Shown: piece by piece, positions 37,101-49,623 of the stretch
Layout of the letters: every line of letters begins with the position of its first letter
Numbering within the stretch: the stretch's first letter is position 1
Made by a program: the position numbers and the translations under genes
Notes under the pieces: model-generated
Databases searched by the model: none
What the model saw: the letters and a program-made list of their open reading frames with translations, nothing else
Told to the model about the DNA's origin: nothing
Source: Biscogniauxia marginata
Taxonomy: Eukaryota; Ascomycota; Sordariomycetes; Xylariales; Xylariaceae
Reading direction: 5' to 3'
Assembly (NCBI GenBank): GCA_022695795.1
Contig: MU404061.1
Location: 434,001-498,000 of the forward strand
DNA: 64,000 nt

Positions 37101-38729
37101 AAAATAAAGTAAAGTATTCCGGTGATGGCGGTGACGATTCTGGAGATACCACGACCTGACTAGAAATTCGATATTATGTGCGAGGTGGAATGGTGCAGAA
37201 TGTGCGGATAACTTCAATGTCGTGAAGCTGTGGAATCGTGGGAGGTGATGCAGAAAAAACCGCCGCAGTATGGAAAGGCGTTTCCACGTCTGGGGAACCG
37301 TCAAAGCCTCCGGGTTGGGGGAAATGACAAAAAACAAATAGCTCAAAAGCAGGCGCATCACTTGAAACTCATCTTCAACGGCAATGCATGGGGTGGAAAG
37401 CCGAAATGCTGATGCGACCGAACGTGTCGAAAGATCAAATGGCCGGAATCAGGCGAAAACACGAGATGGAACGCAAACATGATATTCAGTTGGCTACAGA
37501 CCCATCCTTGCCCCACGCGATCACTTGGCCTCTCCATTGCCAATGACATCTTTCCAGCCGTCTAATAAAACTAAGAAAATGACTCGGTCGATCGGCTGAT
37601 CGAAAAAGGTGTGGCAGATCAGATCGAAGAGTAAGAAGAGGGAGAAGGGGAGGGACGTGAACAAGAATGGGGGGGGAGGGGGGGGGATGAGAGGAAGATT
37701 GTGTGAGAGATTGGGAGCCGTGTTGGAATAGACCAAATCAAGGACCCGACATATGATTTGATTAAACTGATCTGGGACTTAAAAAAAAAGAAACGGGTGC
37801 ACTAGTAAAGAGCTGTCGTCAAGCTTCGGCCAATCAGAAAAATCGACACAAGAGATCGCAACTGGATCAGGCTGGGGAAATATTCTTGGGCAAAGGTGGG
37901 AGGTCCAGATCACAACAGCTATGATTTGTGCCATCTCACTGGCCGAGGAGAGGCCGTGCATGGTGTCGAATGCTTATCAGAGTAAGGTATGCAAGGCTCT
38001 ATATTGGACACTAAGCCTAATCGAGGAATATGTATCTGAGGCGTTTCATACCTAATGATGGGTAATGCGAATGTAAATGCAAATGCAAATGCAACTGCGA
38101 GAGAGGGTACGGAGAGAGGCGATGATAATGATGATGTGGTTCTAGACGTATGCACGTGCACGTGCGCGTGCAGGGAGGAACATGAGGTAGGTACCTACAT
38201 GTAATTAATGCAGTGGGTAGGTACTTGCAGTGGCTCGAGAACGAGAACCTTCAACTAAAAGACCCGAAAAAGAATAGGCAGAAAATAAAAATAAAATAAT
38301 GATAGTAATAGAATTTCGATTTTTTTGGAGGGGTGAGTGGGTAGGCAGGTAAGGCCGGAGGGTGCTGGGGGGGGAGGGGGGTGATGGAGAGACTTGCCGG
38401 GCGCACCAATTTTCTGCGGCGGCTGATTGTATTCTACCCCAAAAGCCGGGCACCCAGAGAAACCAGGCCGAGTTACTGATTGTGCACAACCCCACGCCTA
38501 GTATAAGAGGAAGCTCACCTTCTCGCCGTCGCGCCCCGACCATCACCTCCCTCCCCTTCTTGTTTCTCTTTCTCTCTGTTAAACGCGTCGCCATACACAC
38601 TTCTATAACTTAAAACCTGCATCAATCAAGGCCATTTTAGCACCTCGATCAATCTATCCCATTGTCTTCCAGACATTTTACGCGCCTTAGCTCCATCCCA
38701 CAAGTTCAAAACCAAGCCATCCTTTCGAA
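34184..38729. other. Long intergenic region upstream of histone H1
   Basis: 4.5 kb without a supportable gene. The open frames are short and of biased composition. It contains G-runs (about 37665-37690 and 38365-38385), AATGCA-type tandem motifs (about 38065-38095) and an alternating CACGTG stretch (about 38150-38172) close to the H1 promoter. Confidence 0.5.
38502..38508 (+). promoter_or_regulatory. TATA-like box of histone H1
   Basis: TATAAGA lies about 230 bases before the H1 start codon and is followed by a pyrimidine-rich tract (ccctccccttcttgtttctc). This layout is common for strongly expressed fungal genes. Confidence 0.4.
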
Positions 38730-39860
38730 ATGGGTCCCAAGAAAGCAGACGGCGCTCCCAAGGCCAAGCCTAACCATGCTACCTATCAGGTGTGTGCAAC
38801 CACCACCCGATACCTCCCGGTCTCTCGTGAAGTGAACCCGATGCTAATTATCCACAGGACATGATTACGGATGCTATTGTCAATGTAATTATCCTCTTTC
38901 CTTCGCTTCCGGCGCATTGCGTGTCGCCTTCATGTTCGTAGCTTGTGAGAGTGGCACCGCTCTGCGCGGTCATCGCGCGACACGCATTCGGCCCTGCTGC
39001 GTCACTATCTTCCATGTGGCATTAGTTTAAATGGTTTTGCTGACGTGTCTACCCCTCGTGCAGCTCAAGGAGCGAAATGGTTCCAGGTATGCGCTTTATT
39101 TTCTCACTTGCCCGCACCATTGGGTGCATCAATGGACCCTGGTTCCCACCAAGCAATAGGCGGTGACTTAAAACTGACTATTACATAGCCGTCAGTCCCT
39201 GAAGAAATATGTCAAGGCAAACAACTCTCTCTCTGTCACCGACAAGATGTTCGACTCCCTGTTCAACAAGGCTCTGAAGTCTGGTGTCGAGAAGGGCATC
39301 TTCGAGCAGCCCAAGGGTATGTTAAGATTTCCCCCTTAACCTTTTCGCTTTATCTACTGACCTGACGTAGGCCCGTCTGGTGGCACCAAGCTGTCCAAGA
39401 AGAACAAGCCTGTTGCTAAGCCCGCTGCGAAGAAGGACGGCGAGGCCGCACCTGCGAAGAAGGCTGCGCCCAAGAAGGAGACCACCAAAAAGGCTGCTGC
39501 CCCAAAGAAGGCGGCGGCTCCCAAGAAAGAGAAGGAGGCTGGCGAGAAGAAGCCTGCCGCTAAGAAGGCCACCACGGCCAAGAAGGAGAAGGCTCCCGCT
39601 GCAAAGAAGGCTGCTCCCAAGAAGGATGTAAGTTGACTCATGTCGTCGACTCAATATCATGTGATGTGATCCTAATATGTGACTAGGCTCCTGCTGCTGC
39701 CGCCGAGAAGCCCACAGCTGTAACTAAGACCAAGTCGGGCAGAGTGGCGAAGGCCACAAGCAAGCCCGCTGCAAAGAAGGCTGCTGCGCCGAAGAAGGCT
39801 GCCGCTCCCAAGAAGGAAAAGGCACCGAAGAAGGAAGCGAAGACTGAAGCTGCTGCATAA
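38730..39860 (+). CDS. Linker histone H1
   Basis: Nuclear linker histone that binds nucleosomal DNA. Six exons, 38730-38789, 38858-38884 (27 nt), 39064-39086 (23 nt), 39189-39316, 39371-39627 and 39687-39860, give 222 aa. Residues about 14-90 form the winged-helix globular domain (ATYQDMITDAIV...LKERNGSSRQSLKKYVK...LFNKALKSGVEKG). The rest is a long Lys/Ala/Pro-rich tail with repeated AAPKK-type units. The acidic tails of antisense frames over this tail are compositional shadows. Four introns sit in the globular domain and its flank, giving very short exons. Confidence 0.95.
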
Positions 39861-40804
39861 GCCTCTCGTTCCTGTTCGGTGTTTCCTTTGATTTGTATAT
39901 CGGCTTGGGTGGTCTACTGGCGTTTAGGGAATCTGGGTACAAGGATGGGCATCTGTATTGCTCATCGTAGAAGGGATTAGGTCACATGTTTAGGGAGGGT
40001 TGGCGGGAAGTTTTTGCTTTGGCGGGAGGGCCGGTACGGACGCGTCCAGGGTTGCAGAGCTCTCCAAAAGTGCCTAGGCGTCAGTTCTGTGCATATTGTA
40101 CCGCCTGGACAGAGCCTTCTATCGTGGTCGGATTGCACATATACCCAGTCATGGCATCTGTTCGAGCAAATGGGGTCCTTTTTAGCACTGACGATATGAT
40201 GAGTCTACACTTGTAATTATACCGCAATGAACCAAAAAGTCTTATGCACAATTCTAACTCGAGTGCTCCCGCGATGTGAATCTTCCCCAATTGTGGGTAC
40301 CTGACTTGTACTCGATGCTTGAAACAGACGAGGGGTGGAGACGCGTCTCCGCAGATTCGTAATTGTGGTCTGTGTTTACATTGTTCCAAAAGTGGCAAAA
40401 AAAAAAGAGGTACCTACACTAAATCCAGTGTTGTCGATAGAGGCTATCACGTGTGACAGCCAGTAATTGTCGGCAGCGCGCTAGGTAGATGCTAGGCATA
40501 TAACCCATGGTCAATGCGTTTTCACCTTCCGGAAAGGGAAATTTTATATACTTATAAGCGATAAGTAATAATAAAGAATATGTTGGTAGGTACGTACGTA
40601 AGTGAAAGCAAAGTAACAAGTAACGATAAAAAGATAGGGGTGAGACTGGTGTAATATTGATGTCTAAAAAAGGAACTATCTATCTATAGGTTGCGAGAAC
40701 ACAGCAACCCTTATATGTCAAGAGTACCTAGTTACAAAGATACATAGTTACTTCCTGTTAGTGACTGCAACTGAATAGGTACAGTGCTTAGTCATTCAAC
40801 CATC

Positions 40805-40985
40805 AGAATAATATATAATATTAATATTTTATTATTATAAATATAATATAAAGTGATTAAAAATGAAAAGAAAATCGAAAGTAATAAAATTATAAAAATA
40901 AATTTTTAATGATAATAATATTAAAAGTTTATAAAAGCCATGTGATTTAAAGATATAACTTTTAAGAATTCCTTAAAATTAGAAG
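40805..40985. repeat. AT-rich low-complexity island
   Basis: About 180 bases made almost only of A and T (runs of aataat, ttattat, aaaat). It could be an eroded repeat or a replication or structural element. No terminal repeats or coding relic can be seen. Confidence 0.6.
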
Positions 40986-41403
40986 CTAACGCGCTACCGT
41001 TGCCGGAGCACCCCCGTCTCTCCCCTCAAAAAATTGGAGCTGTTCTCTGATTTAAAGCAATTGATATTTTATGCAGTTTAACGACAAGCTAGTATTTAAG
41101 TAAGCGTGTCCCGTTGTTTCAGCTCTTGAACTCGACGTGATAATTATATGTTGTATGTCAATACTGCTTTTAATGGTATAGACTATCTGTTGAGACGAAA
41201 GGCTAGAGAGAAAGAGAAAAAGGACTCCAGGGAACTTTAAAGGGTTGATATACCCCGCAAAAGTCACGTGAGCCCCAAACCCCATATACTGGGCATGACA
41301 CTATCTATCTCGAGGCGCTCGAGATATCATGCTACTTACATATAAGTTTTGTTAGAGAATGTTAGACCTAAAAATTAGATAGTAAAGATGTGCTGGTCTA
41401 ATA

Positions 41404-41424
41404 GATTGATTGATTGATTGATTG
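41404..41424. repeat. (GATT)5 microsatellite
   Basis: Five GATT units in non-coding sequence. Confidence 0.85.
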
Positions 41425-42659
41425 GCTCCCAGGTAATAAACCTGTGTCGGGTAGGTAAGACATCGAGGCTTAAGTGTTCGAGGGGCGTTATCGTGCCAGA
41501 TTCTGGATAGTCCGACGGAGGTTACGATATGTGGTGGTCTTGCTATTGCACCGCCTGCAAATGCACTGTAGATACATCTATAGAGAATATATGTCTGGAT
41601 CATTCTTTTCAACATGATACTGCAACATACGAGACTTTACAAGTATCCTTATGGTGGATGTATTATGTTTTGGGTTTTGATTAATAAAGTGGTAGTTAAC
41701 AAGCTGAACTTGAAAAATGAGAGCTATCATTGAGAAATATCAGGTTGCCTGTGCATGACAGACCGAAAGTGATGTTGTAAAAGCTCACTATTAGAGAATA
41801 ATCTCTGAGAACTCCCTCAGTTCCTTCAAAGTGTAAACGATTCCTATAGCTCAACTGTCTCGATACCACCCACCGTACTACCGATTTTGGACAGTCCTCC
41901 CACGCATAACACTTCGCTTATTCACGTTGATTATATACATAGTTAACCGGTCCCCTTTCCCTAGACGATATAATAAAACTATATATTTTAAAAGATAACA
42001 ATTATGTTAAAAGGCTTCGATTATTAAAAGAATCAAAATTGAAACAAACCAGGTGCTTTATAAGACCTGTGAGGAGAGAACATAATTATACAAACTCAAC
42101 TATCAATCCACCACGATAGTGTTACGCCATCTAGAATGTTTGCCGCCTTTATCAGCCTTTATTTTTCCGCCGAACGCCAACTCCTACCAACCCGCAAGGC
42201 CGAGTCAAGCCAGGGCTTACGCCGGGGAAAGATATAAAAGGCATCACGGACACTCAGGCAAACTTGATTTTTACCATAACTTTAGCTATACCTGGTTTAA
42301 TTTAATGGGTTACCCCATGTTGTGGTATCCCTTCCGAATCATTTAATCACTGACAATCCCGGTTCTTCTACCTAAAAACTAAGTACTACTTTGACGGCAA
42401 GGCAGGGTTATAAAGATATCTAGTAGGTACCTATATACTGGGAAAGACGGCCCACGAATCTGTGTTTAGCGCATACCTACACATTGTATATCCTCTAGAA
42501 TTGCTGTTAAAGGGAGAGGGGGTTCAAATGTGTGATAAACTATAATGGCATAAGGGGCTTCCCAAGTCCTGGCTAGCAAGAGATAGCCAGCTAGATCTCC
42601 CTGTATAAGTCCATGGTGCCGTCGTCTAGTTAAGCTTGTCAGTATTCAACTTCAATTAC

Positions 42660-42680
42660 AATATATATATATATATATAC
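42660..42680. repeat. (AT)10 microsatellite
   Basis: Ten perfect AT dinucleotides in non-coding sequence. Confidence 0.9.
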
Positions 42681-43177
42681 GTTGTTCTTAGCTGTGCGTA
42701 GCCTTGTCTCGTTTCGCTCTTGTTGTGACGCGTGAGCCTTATTTTCGGCCTCCCCTAATTTGAGGATGTTGTCTTTCCTGTTTATCTTCTAAGTTGTCCT
42801 TGAGTATGACAACACAAAATTCCTCTTGTCTGATAGAAAAAAGAATAGAGAGAGCCTGGCAATAATTTATTAATTCTTATATTACATGCAAATCCATCAC
42901 CCCTTCCTCTCTACCGCCATCTCGTATCCTACAGCTTTGACAACCTGGTGGTGTCATGATGTGTGGCTTCCTGGCAACTGGGTTACACGGGTGGCTTGTA
43001 ACCCCTTTCTGTCTGCCTTGGTACCTGCCAGCCTGTTGGTATACGAGTTGTGTAACATCATGTCTATAGACTCATGACCTATAAACAACACTAACTAATG
43101 AAAGAGAAATGAATTCACTCGCATGCATGTGTTTTGAAAAGAGAGGGCTTTGTTGACTTTCTTGTCATGTAACATGT

Positions 43178-43486
43178 CTTAGGTATGTACCTACTAAGTC
43201 TTGCTTCATTTCAAGATTGCTAGTGGGATGAATGTCTGCCTATAGGTAGGTACATAGAGTATACTTACTGTCATTTATCTTTTTGTCTTGTAACAAATAA
43301 GGAGGGGTAAGTTATCCTTGAGTATCTAGAGTACTTCCAGCATTTAGTCTCCCCGCAATCTTGCATTGCGTTAACAGGAACAGCATGTGGCCCATGCGCA
43401 GAGGGTTACTTAAGAGGTACATACCCTAGGTAACGTATGGCAGCTGGCACATGGGCTTGTCATCCATTCACAATTACCTTAGGTAA
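43178..43486. promoter_or_regulatory. Cluster of TACCTAGG/CCTTAGGTA-type motifs upstream of the proline-rich gene
   Basis: The motif family appears as cttaggtatgtacctactaag near 43178, ataggtaggtacat near 43241, ccctaggtaacg near 43425 and accttaggtaac near 43476. All are near-palindromic variants of one core. The same core recurs densely at 51.15-51.35 kb, before another gene. Confidence 0.4.
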
Positions 43487-44048
43487 CAATGCATTTCCAT
43501 CTGCAAGCCCCGAGTTTCTTCTCTCAAATACATCATCGTACTCTCTCTTTCATCAAGAACGGCGCAGACTCTAACCTAGTTTCTCGGACCACCAATTCGG
43601 ACAGACTCGGTAGCAGTAAGACAGACTTGACGTATGTAACATGTAAGACCCCAAGACGGCCGGTGCAGATTACAGATGCAAGCAAGTATTCCGTACTTTT
43701 TGGTGTTATCGAAAACCCTCCATCCAACCGATTCTTCCGACATTCCACCCACAGCGATCCCATTCCCCTCCTTTCAGCGCGACAACCCTCCCATTCCCCT
43801 TCTTCTTGTGCTTCGTAGCATCGAACCTGGCTGAGGTCTTGTCTGTATTGATAATCGCCGACACTTGCGATACCGACCGTACACCACAGCCAATGCCGAC
43901 ACGCCTGCATTGCCCGTCCCGGCTGTCCGTCCCCTCTTAAAGCCCACGGCGCCTTGGCCATACCATATCATGGCTGGAATATAGTACAATTCGACATTCG
44001 ACATACGATATTTGCTCCAATCCGATCGCATCCACAATTAGCAGCATT

Positions 44049-46025
44049 ATGCCTTCTCCAGAACAATCCCTTGCCTCCAACAACCCTTTCCGCCGGAAAC
44101 CCGGTAACCCGTTTCCCGCCTCTTCAGAGAGCCCCGCGGGAACTCCAGGCCTGGCCTTCAGCTTGGATGGGCCCTTCGATCCAGCGCCACGTCCGCCTCC
44201 CTTTACTACCTTCAAGTCTGCCGTATCTGATAGTGGGCGGCGCGACGACGATGAGCAGCCTATCCCGCCGAAGCCCAAGATCGTGAAGAAAGTTCGAGTC
44301 CAGTCACCGCCTCCATCGTCACCCGAAGACTCTGTACCCGTTGCTCGATATCCACCTCAAGACAGTGATGACGAAGGCGACTCCTCCTCTTCTGAGGACA
44401 GCAATGACTCGAGAGGACTCGGGGAGGATGTTGACCCATTTAATGCTACACCTTCGGGAATCAAAAACAAGGTAGTTACCGAACCTACCCTCCCGCGAAC
44501 ACCACCGAATCCCTTCTCGAGGACTCTTCAACATGTGGTGCAAGGGCAGGATGTACATGAGCCTACTGGCACAACAAAGGGGTCGCTCGACGTCAACTCA
44601 TTCAAGCAGCTGCTCTTGACCGGCCATGCAGACACTCCAGAAACAGGCGTGAGTTCTGCCGGTCTAGCGACACACCCACCCACAGGCACCCAGGATGGCG
44701 CAAGCAGTACGGATGCTAGCTCTGTATCACGCCAGTCCATTCTCGACCCCATGCTGGAAACACCACGAACATCACACGAAACCTCAGAGCCAGACGAGGA
44801 ACGGAGAGGCGTATTGCCTTCGTCACCTTTAGCAATGGTCCAGACTACAGCGGGACGGAAGAAGCCTCCGCCTCCAAGCTCGCGGCACGGGAAACTCATT
44901 AAGATTGAGTTAGGCTCTGACTCAACTGGTCCTGCAGCCAGGAGCAAAACGCCTCCCAGGCCACTTGATACCTCTCCCCCGCCTCCTCGCAGGTCCAGTT
45001 CTTATGGCAGCACACCCCAGGGCTCCCCGCCGTTATCGAAGGATGTGAACAAGCCGCTTCCGCAACCCCCAATCCGCCCCCCTACAGACGAGGATGTTGA
45101 TTCTCCATTTGATCGCGAGGCTGCTGGCAAGGTACCAGAAGCTTTTTCCAACCTACAAGCTAATCCTGGGTCTCCAACGCCTCCGCCTACTGCTGTTCGT
45201 GACCGATCCGGGTCCCAAGGTAGTACGCAATCGCGAAAGCCTGCAGCTCCTCCGCCACGACGACATGGACGGAGCGATAGTAGAGCGCCTTCTATAAACA
45301 CCATAAACACGGATGACGATCCCTCAAGATCCTCTATGGACTCTAACCTCTCTCGCTCGGATAGCTTACGCGGGAATACCAGCTCCGAAAAGTTTCAAAA
45401 TGCGCCCGCCCCACCTCCTCCTCGCCGGCCACAGCATAGTCGACAAGGAAGCGCCTTCACTAACCTTACTCAGGGAACCTCATCTTCACGACCAGTCATC
45501 AGTCCGGGCCTAGGAATCATAGACGGAAACCCAGCGCGAACGCCAATCAATCTTGCTGGTGGCGGGATTCAGATGGAAAATCCAGGTGCACTAGCGACGG
45601 TCACGATGAGCAAAGATGGATCAACTAAACTGTCGCCTCCGCCCCCACCACCTACAAGACAGGCCAGTTCAAGACGCCCTCATAGTTCTAGGGGCGTAGA
45701 AGTCGGGAGTGGGAACGGAGGGTTTGGGGCACCGAGGAAAGTAAGCAAGGAGAAGGACGGGGCAGCGCCACCACCTCCCCCTCCACCACCAAGGCTTAGG
45801 GGAGGCAGTCGTACAGGCACAGATCCTCTAGCTCCTGGTGCAGAAAACACGAAAAATTCAGGCGCCCAATCCAAGCCAGCACTACAGGAAACTACTACTT
45901 CTGTAGTGGCAGCACCGGCGGTCGCGGACAACCAACAAGGTGCAGAGATTCTAGCAGATATTAACGCGTTGCAGAGAGAGGTCGATGCGCTTATGGGGCG
46001 ATACCCTAGAGGATCAGAGAGCTGA
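44049..46025 (+). CDS. Proline-rich, intrinsically disordered protein with NPF motifs
   Basis: Single exon of 658 aa with no membrane segment or signal peptide. NPF tripeptides at aa 12-14, 20-22 and 154-156 and a DPF at 129-131 are the kind bound by EH-domain or adaptin proteins of endocytosis. Many PPxPPR and poly-Pro runs (for example PPPPPPPP near aa 575) look like SH3 or profilin ligands. A conserved-looking short helix (LDVNSFKQLLLTG, about aa 179-191) and a C-terminal amphipathic helix (ILADINALQREVDALMGRY) are the only ordered parts. I infer a cytoskeletal or endocytic scaffold; no catalytic domain is seen. The frame is open throughout, which over such a length supports a real gene. 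Confidence 0.8.
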   Translation: MPSPEQSLASNNPFRRKPGNPFPASSESPAGTPGLAFSLDGPFDPAPRPPPFTTFKSAVSDSGRRDDDEQPIPPKPKIVKKVRVQSPPPSSPEDSVPVARYPPQDSDDEGDSSSSEDSNDSRGLGEDVDPFNATPSGIKNKVVTEPTLPRTPPNPFSRTLQHVVQGQDVHEPTGTTKGSLDVNSFKQLLLTGHADTPETGVSSAGLATHPPTGTQDGASSTDASSVSRQSILDPMLETPRTSHETSEPDEERRGVLPSSPLAMVQTTAGRKKPPPPSSRHGKLIKIELGSDSTGPAARSKTPPRPLDTSPPPPRRSSSYGSTPQGSPPLSKDVNKPLPQPPIRPPTDEDVDSPFDREAAGKVPEAFSNLQANPGSPTPPPTAVRDRSGSQGSTQSRKPAAPPPRRHGRSDSRAPSINTINTDDDPSRSSMDSNLSRSDSLRGNTSSEKFQNAPAPPPPRRPQHSRQGSAFTNLTQGTSSSRPVISPGLGIIDGNPARTPINLAGGGIQMENPGALATVTMSKDGSTKLSPPPPPPTRQASSRRPHSSRGVEVGSGNGGFGAPRKVSKEKDGAAPPPPPPPPRLRGGSRTGTDPLAPGAENTKNSGAQSKPALQETTTSVVAAPAVADNQQGAEILADINALQREVDALMGRYPRGSES

Positions 46026-49000
46026 CGTTGAAAACGAGTATTGAGGCTCGCTGTCTCGCGGTAAATCCGCAAATAATCTGCTAAGTATTACGCTTCAGTG
46101 AAGAGGAGAGCTCCCATGTCCTGAGAAATCAAGATCACGAGACGGGAGTAGTGACTCCCCGCTGAGGAGGCAGACACGAAGCCACTGGATATAAGATACG
46201 AGAACATGTCGTTATTACCGCATTGGGTTTTTGGTTTTCTTGTCTTGTATAGTATTTATCAACGCCGCTAACGATGTTTGTTACTGCTCCTGTTACTACT
46301 ACGGCTAACGACTACGAGTATGACTCCCTACTATGTAGCCAGTCCTGTTTGGTCATCTAACTTAGCTACATGTAGAATCCGATTGGAGTAGGAATGGACT
46401 GGGATGGGACTATATCGAGCGGCTATTTGATGAATCGGTACTTCGATATTATTATATTCATTCGGTGACTCCTGAGTGTTATATAGGTAGGTATGATTAT
46501 TAAGGCATGTTCGGTATGAACGCAGGAAAACAGGATAACTCCTTCAAGATCTGCCTTGTTATCTTTATCCCCTACACGAGATAGGCTAAACTAGCGAGTC
46601 GTTCTTCATCTAGCATTAAATCGTACATATTAACTCTACCTGGTTGCCATCACTCATTTGTAAGGCCTATTATGTAGCCCCTGAGTGGACAAACCCCGAT
46701 TTCATAGCACAACTCAAAGGCCGGCGAGTTTCCTTTCCCCTCCTTTGCTCAGTTCAACCAAGGGTATTATCGTTGGATTGTCGCTTTCGTAGTTATGTAC
46801 CTATGTATGTGTGATTTTACACCCACGGAACATTCGCATTACTGACGACTGCGGAAAATGGCAGACTCGAACTAGTCCGACGAGCTGCAACTACATACTG
46901 GGGGGCGACCCTCTAATACGACGTCGTTCATTATATTCTCCTCTTGTCTAGGTCCCAGCGGTGCGCTTAGTCAGAGATTAGTAAGTCGGACTGGCCTGGA
47001 GTGCCGATGAGGCAGCGGTAAGTTTGAAATACCTAGGTCGTGTATATTATCTGTCTAGGTATGTAAGAAAATTCATCCTATGTAATGAATGAGAGCCTTG
47101 CGAGGGAATATATGCATTTAGAATGCTGAGATCGGTCACTAATTAACCACCTCAGCTCAACTCTAACCGAATCCGGTAGCTTCCTATGTAGTAATAACCA
47201 CACTGACGAGAGTGTTCTACCATAGCCTTCCAGTGTTAACCCTGACAAACCCGTGCTGGCAAAGGTGAGTTTCACGAGAGCCGAGTATAATATTATTACT
47301 GCAAAAGAAGTAACCAAGTAGTAGGTTGGTAGCGCCGATTGTTGTTACAATAAGCTTGCGACTTCGGCCGTCCGTATTGATGGAGCCTCTGGAGCTCCAT
47401 ATTGAGGAGAAACCAGAAGCGAGGTGGCCCGGTGGTGATTGGCTTCCGGTAGCTACCTATCTAGTCTGGGTATGCACCACGACGGAGTAATACCACCTAA
47501 GCTTCCCGGGAGCTAATGATCGAATCATTGAATCCTAGTTTGAGGGAGATAAGTGCGAAAAAAGAGAGGCGGTGATGAGAAGGTAGAGTTGATGGGAATC
47601 CTGACTGGAGCTCCAGGAGGATTCTAGGGGGTATTAACGAGCGATGAAAGAAGGGTTTCGCAACTCGCTATAAAGATGATAGAAAATGAAATGAAAATGG
47701 GAATGACCTAGTGTAGTCAGTATCTAGCTGAAGTCTGCACGGTTAGTGGATCGGTAGTCGCATGATGTCCATAGACGAGCACGGATGCTCTTAGCTTGTG
47801 AAATATAGGTACCTATATAGGTATATAAACTCATTATCTGAGGATCCGGCAATGCTCCCCGAGCCGACAGACAACATTAGACCAGATGCCAAGCCTTTTT
47901 TCGGCCTCTAGACCCATTCGAGAAGATCGGGACGCCGCGATTACTTACAGGGTGGATAAATGTGCGGCTAGACTTTTCCATCGACATCTCCACCAGTTGC
48001 CGGTTCCAGCGAATTCGATATGTTCGACCATCCGTCCGTGGAGAGGCAACCTCCTTCCCAAAGTCCCATCCGTCGTTTGACTTGAAGGGAGCTTCATGAC
48101 TGGCATTTTCTTGAATGATAACCCCTGTCTCGCTAGAATAATGCTTGAGAGTTATATATACAGGACTGTGAGTATTGATCTAACCTACCGACTCGTGTGA
48201 CAAACGTGTGTTAATTAATCATCGTGACTAGCCACCACCAGCAGCAAGATCATCTTCAACGATACCTACCATGGTACCTTCGCGTATCATCCACCTGAGG
48301 AGCTTGGCGGGGAGAGAGTCAGTCTCGATAGGAGACTATAGCTGGTAGAGGGATGGGTGATCGAAGCTGCTTTTTCACATCGGTGAAACTCGCGACCTGG
48401 TCGTTGGTGGTAACTTTAATATAGGTAGGTAGTCTTAATGGGTGCCTCATGTCGTACACTGAGACTAATAACATGAATGAGATTACCAGTATCGTCTTCG
48501 TCGTTGGTTGATATAGGTGGTGCCGAACCTCCCACCAGAAGCGTATCGACGTCCGGTCTGACTGCCCCAGTCTTACTTGATGTCATAGATACCGACACGG
48601 CTATCATCGGTAAATGCCATGTTTTTCTCGTCTGCGACCGAGATGATGGGGTGCTTGATCTCGAGCAGCATGACTCGACCTGCCGTTGCTAGTGTCTTTG
48701 CTAAGCTCACTAGAAAGCGAAGCAGCACCTCTAGCGGTGACTATGGCTTCAACCGCAGCAGGATACTTGCCTAGACGATGCCCTCGGTAAGCTCCACAGT
48801 CAACCGCGACCTACACCGGCGTTCTTCCAGGCCCTGCCATTCCCAAGACGAGGTTGCTACCGAAGGCCTCCAAGAGGAGGCCGACTTTACTTCGCATTGA
48901 GGTTACTTCGGAGTAAAGCACTTACATCTACGTTAGCCTTCCGCGGCTTTGTTGACTTGGAGAATTTGAATCCCTTTGACACTTAAACAATGCTAAGTTG

Positions 49001-49623
49001 TGTCACACAATGCGGGTGTTTGAAGTGTCATCGGCAAAGCGATTCTTGCATGATGTTTTGTCCATGTCGCATCACCGGTTGATGATGTTTGTTTGCTGGC
49101 TGTACATGAAACCCCTGAGAAAGGGAAAGGGGGTCACATGAGGAAATAAAACGGATTTTTGAACATCGGTTTATGCAAAAAGTTAGAAGCTACAGCCAAT
49201 CAAATAAACAACAGTATACATTGTTTGCACAACAGCGTAATTGTTTCCTTTTTTTAAGGACCTCCCGATTGTTCGTATTAATCCCTCTTAAATGTGACGT
49301 GACGCAGCGTACCAGAACTCCTCCCCCCTAGGCCGTGATGCAAGTACTACAGCAACGGATTTCCCTCGATTGGTCATACCAAACATCGATATCCTTATAT
49401 TGACAACATCGAATTACGCCGATCCCTCTCAAGACACGTTTGCCCCTACCAGAGGACTAACTGTGCACTGGCACCCACAACGTTCACTCCACACATCGTA
49501 TCGGGCATAATCCCCGCCCATTCCTGGCCAGCGCAGGGTGGCGGGACCAGCATAGCCTCACTATTCGGTTCGCCAATTTTAACACCAACCGCGCGCGTCC
49601 GGCTCATCCGTCATCAAGCAAAC
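46026..49623. other. Long intergenic region
   Basis: 3.6 kb without a convincing gene. Short protein-like fragments appear on both strands at 48.2-48.9 kb but cannot be joined into a model. Otherwise AT-rich with no feature. Confidence 0.45.

Larger units (their letters stand above)
39861..44048. other. Long gene-free region with AT-rich island and simple repeats
   Basis: 4.2 kb with no supportable gene. It holds an AT-rich island (about 40.80-40.99 kb), a (GATT)5 and an (AT)10 microsatellite, and several copies of a palindromic CCTAGG/CCTTAGG-type motif near 43.2-43.5 kb upstream of the proline-rich gene. Confidence 0.5.

Noticed and set aside
34184..38600. Several 60-140 codon frames between the PAQR and H1 genes
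   Set aside because: Biased composition (His/Ser/Pro from repeats), no motifs and no in-frame splice partners.
39322..39660. Gly/Leu-rich and Ala/Phe-rich minus-strand frames over histone H1
   Set aside because: Antisense shadows of the Lys/Ala-rich tail.
46855..46935. Minus-strand B-box-like TAGTTCGAGTC
   Set aside because: No matching A-box or pairing acceptor stem; not a tRNA.
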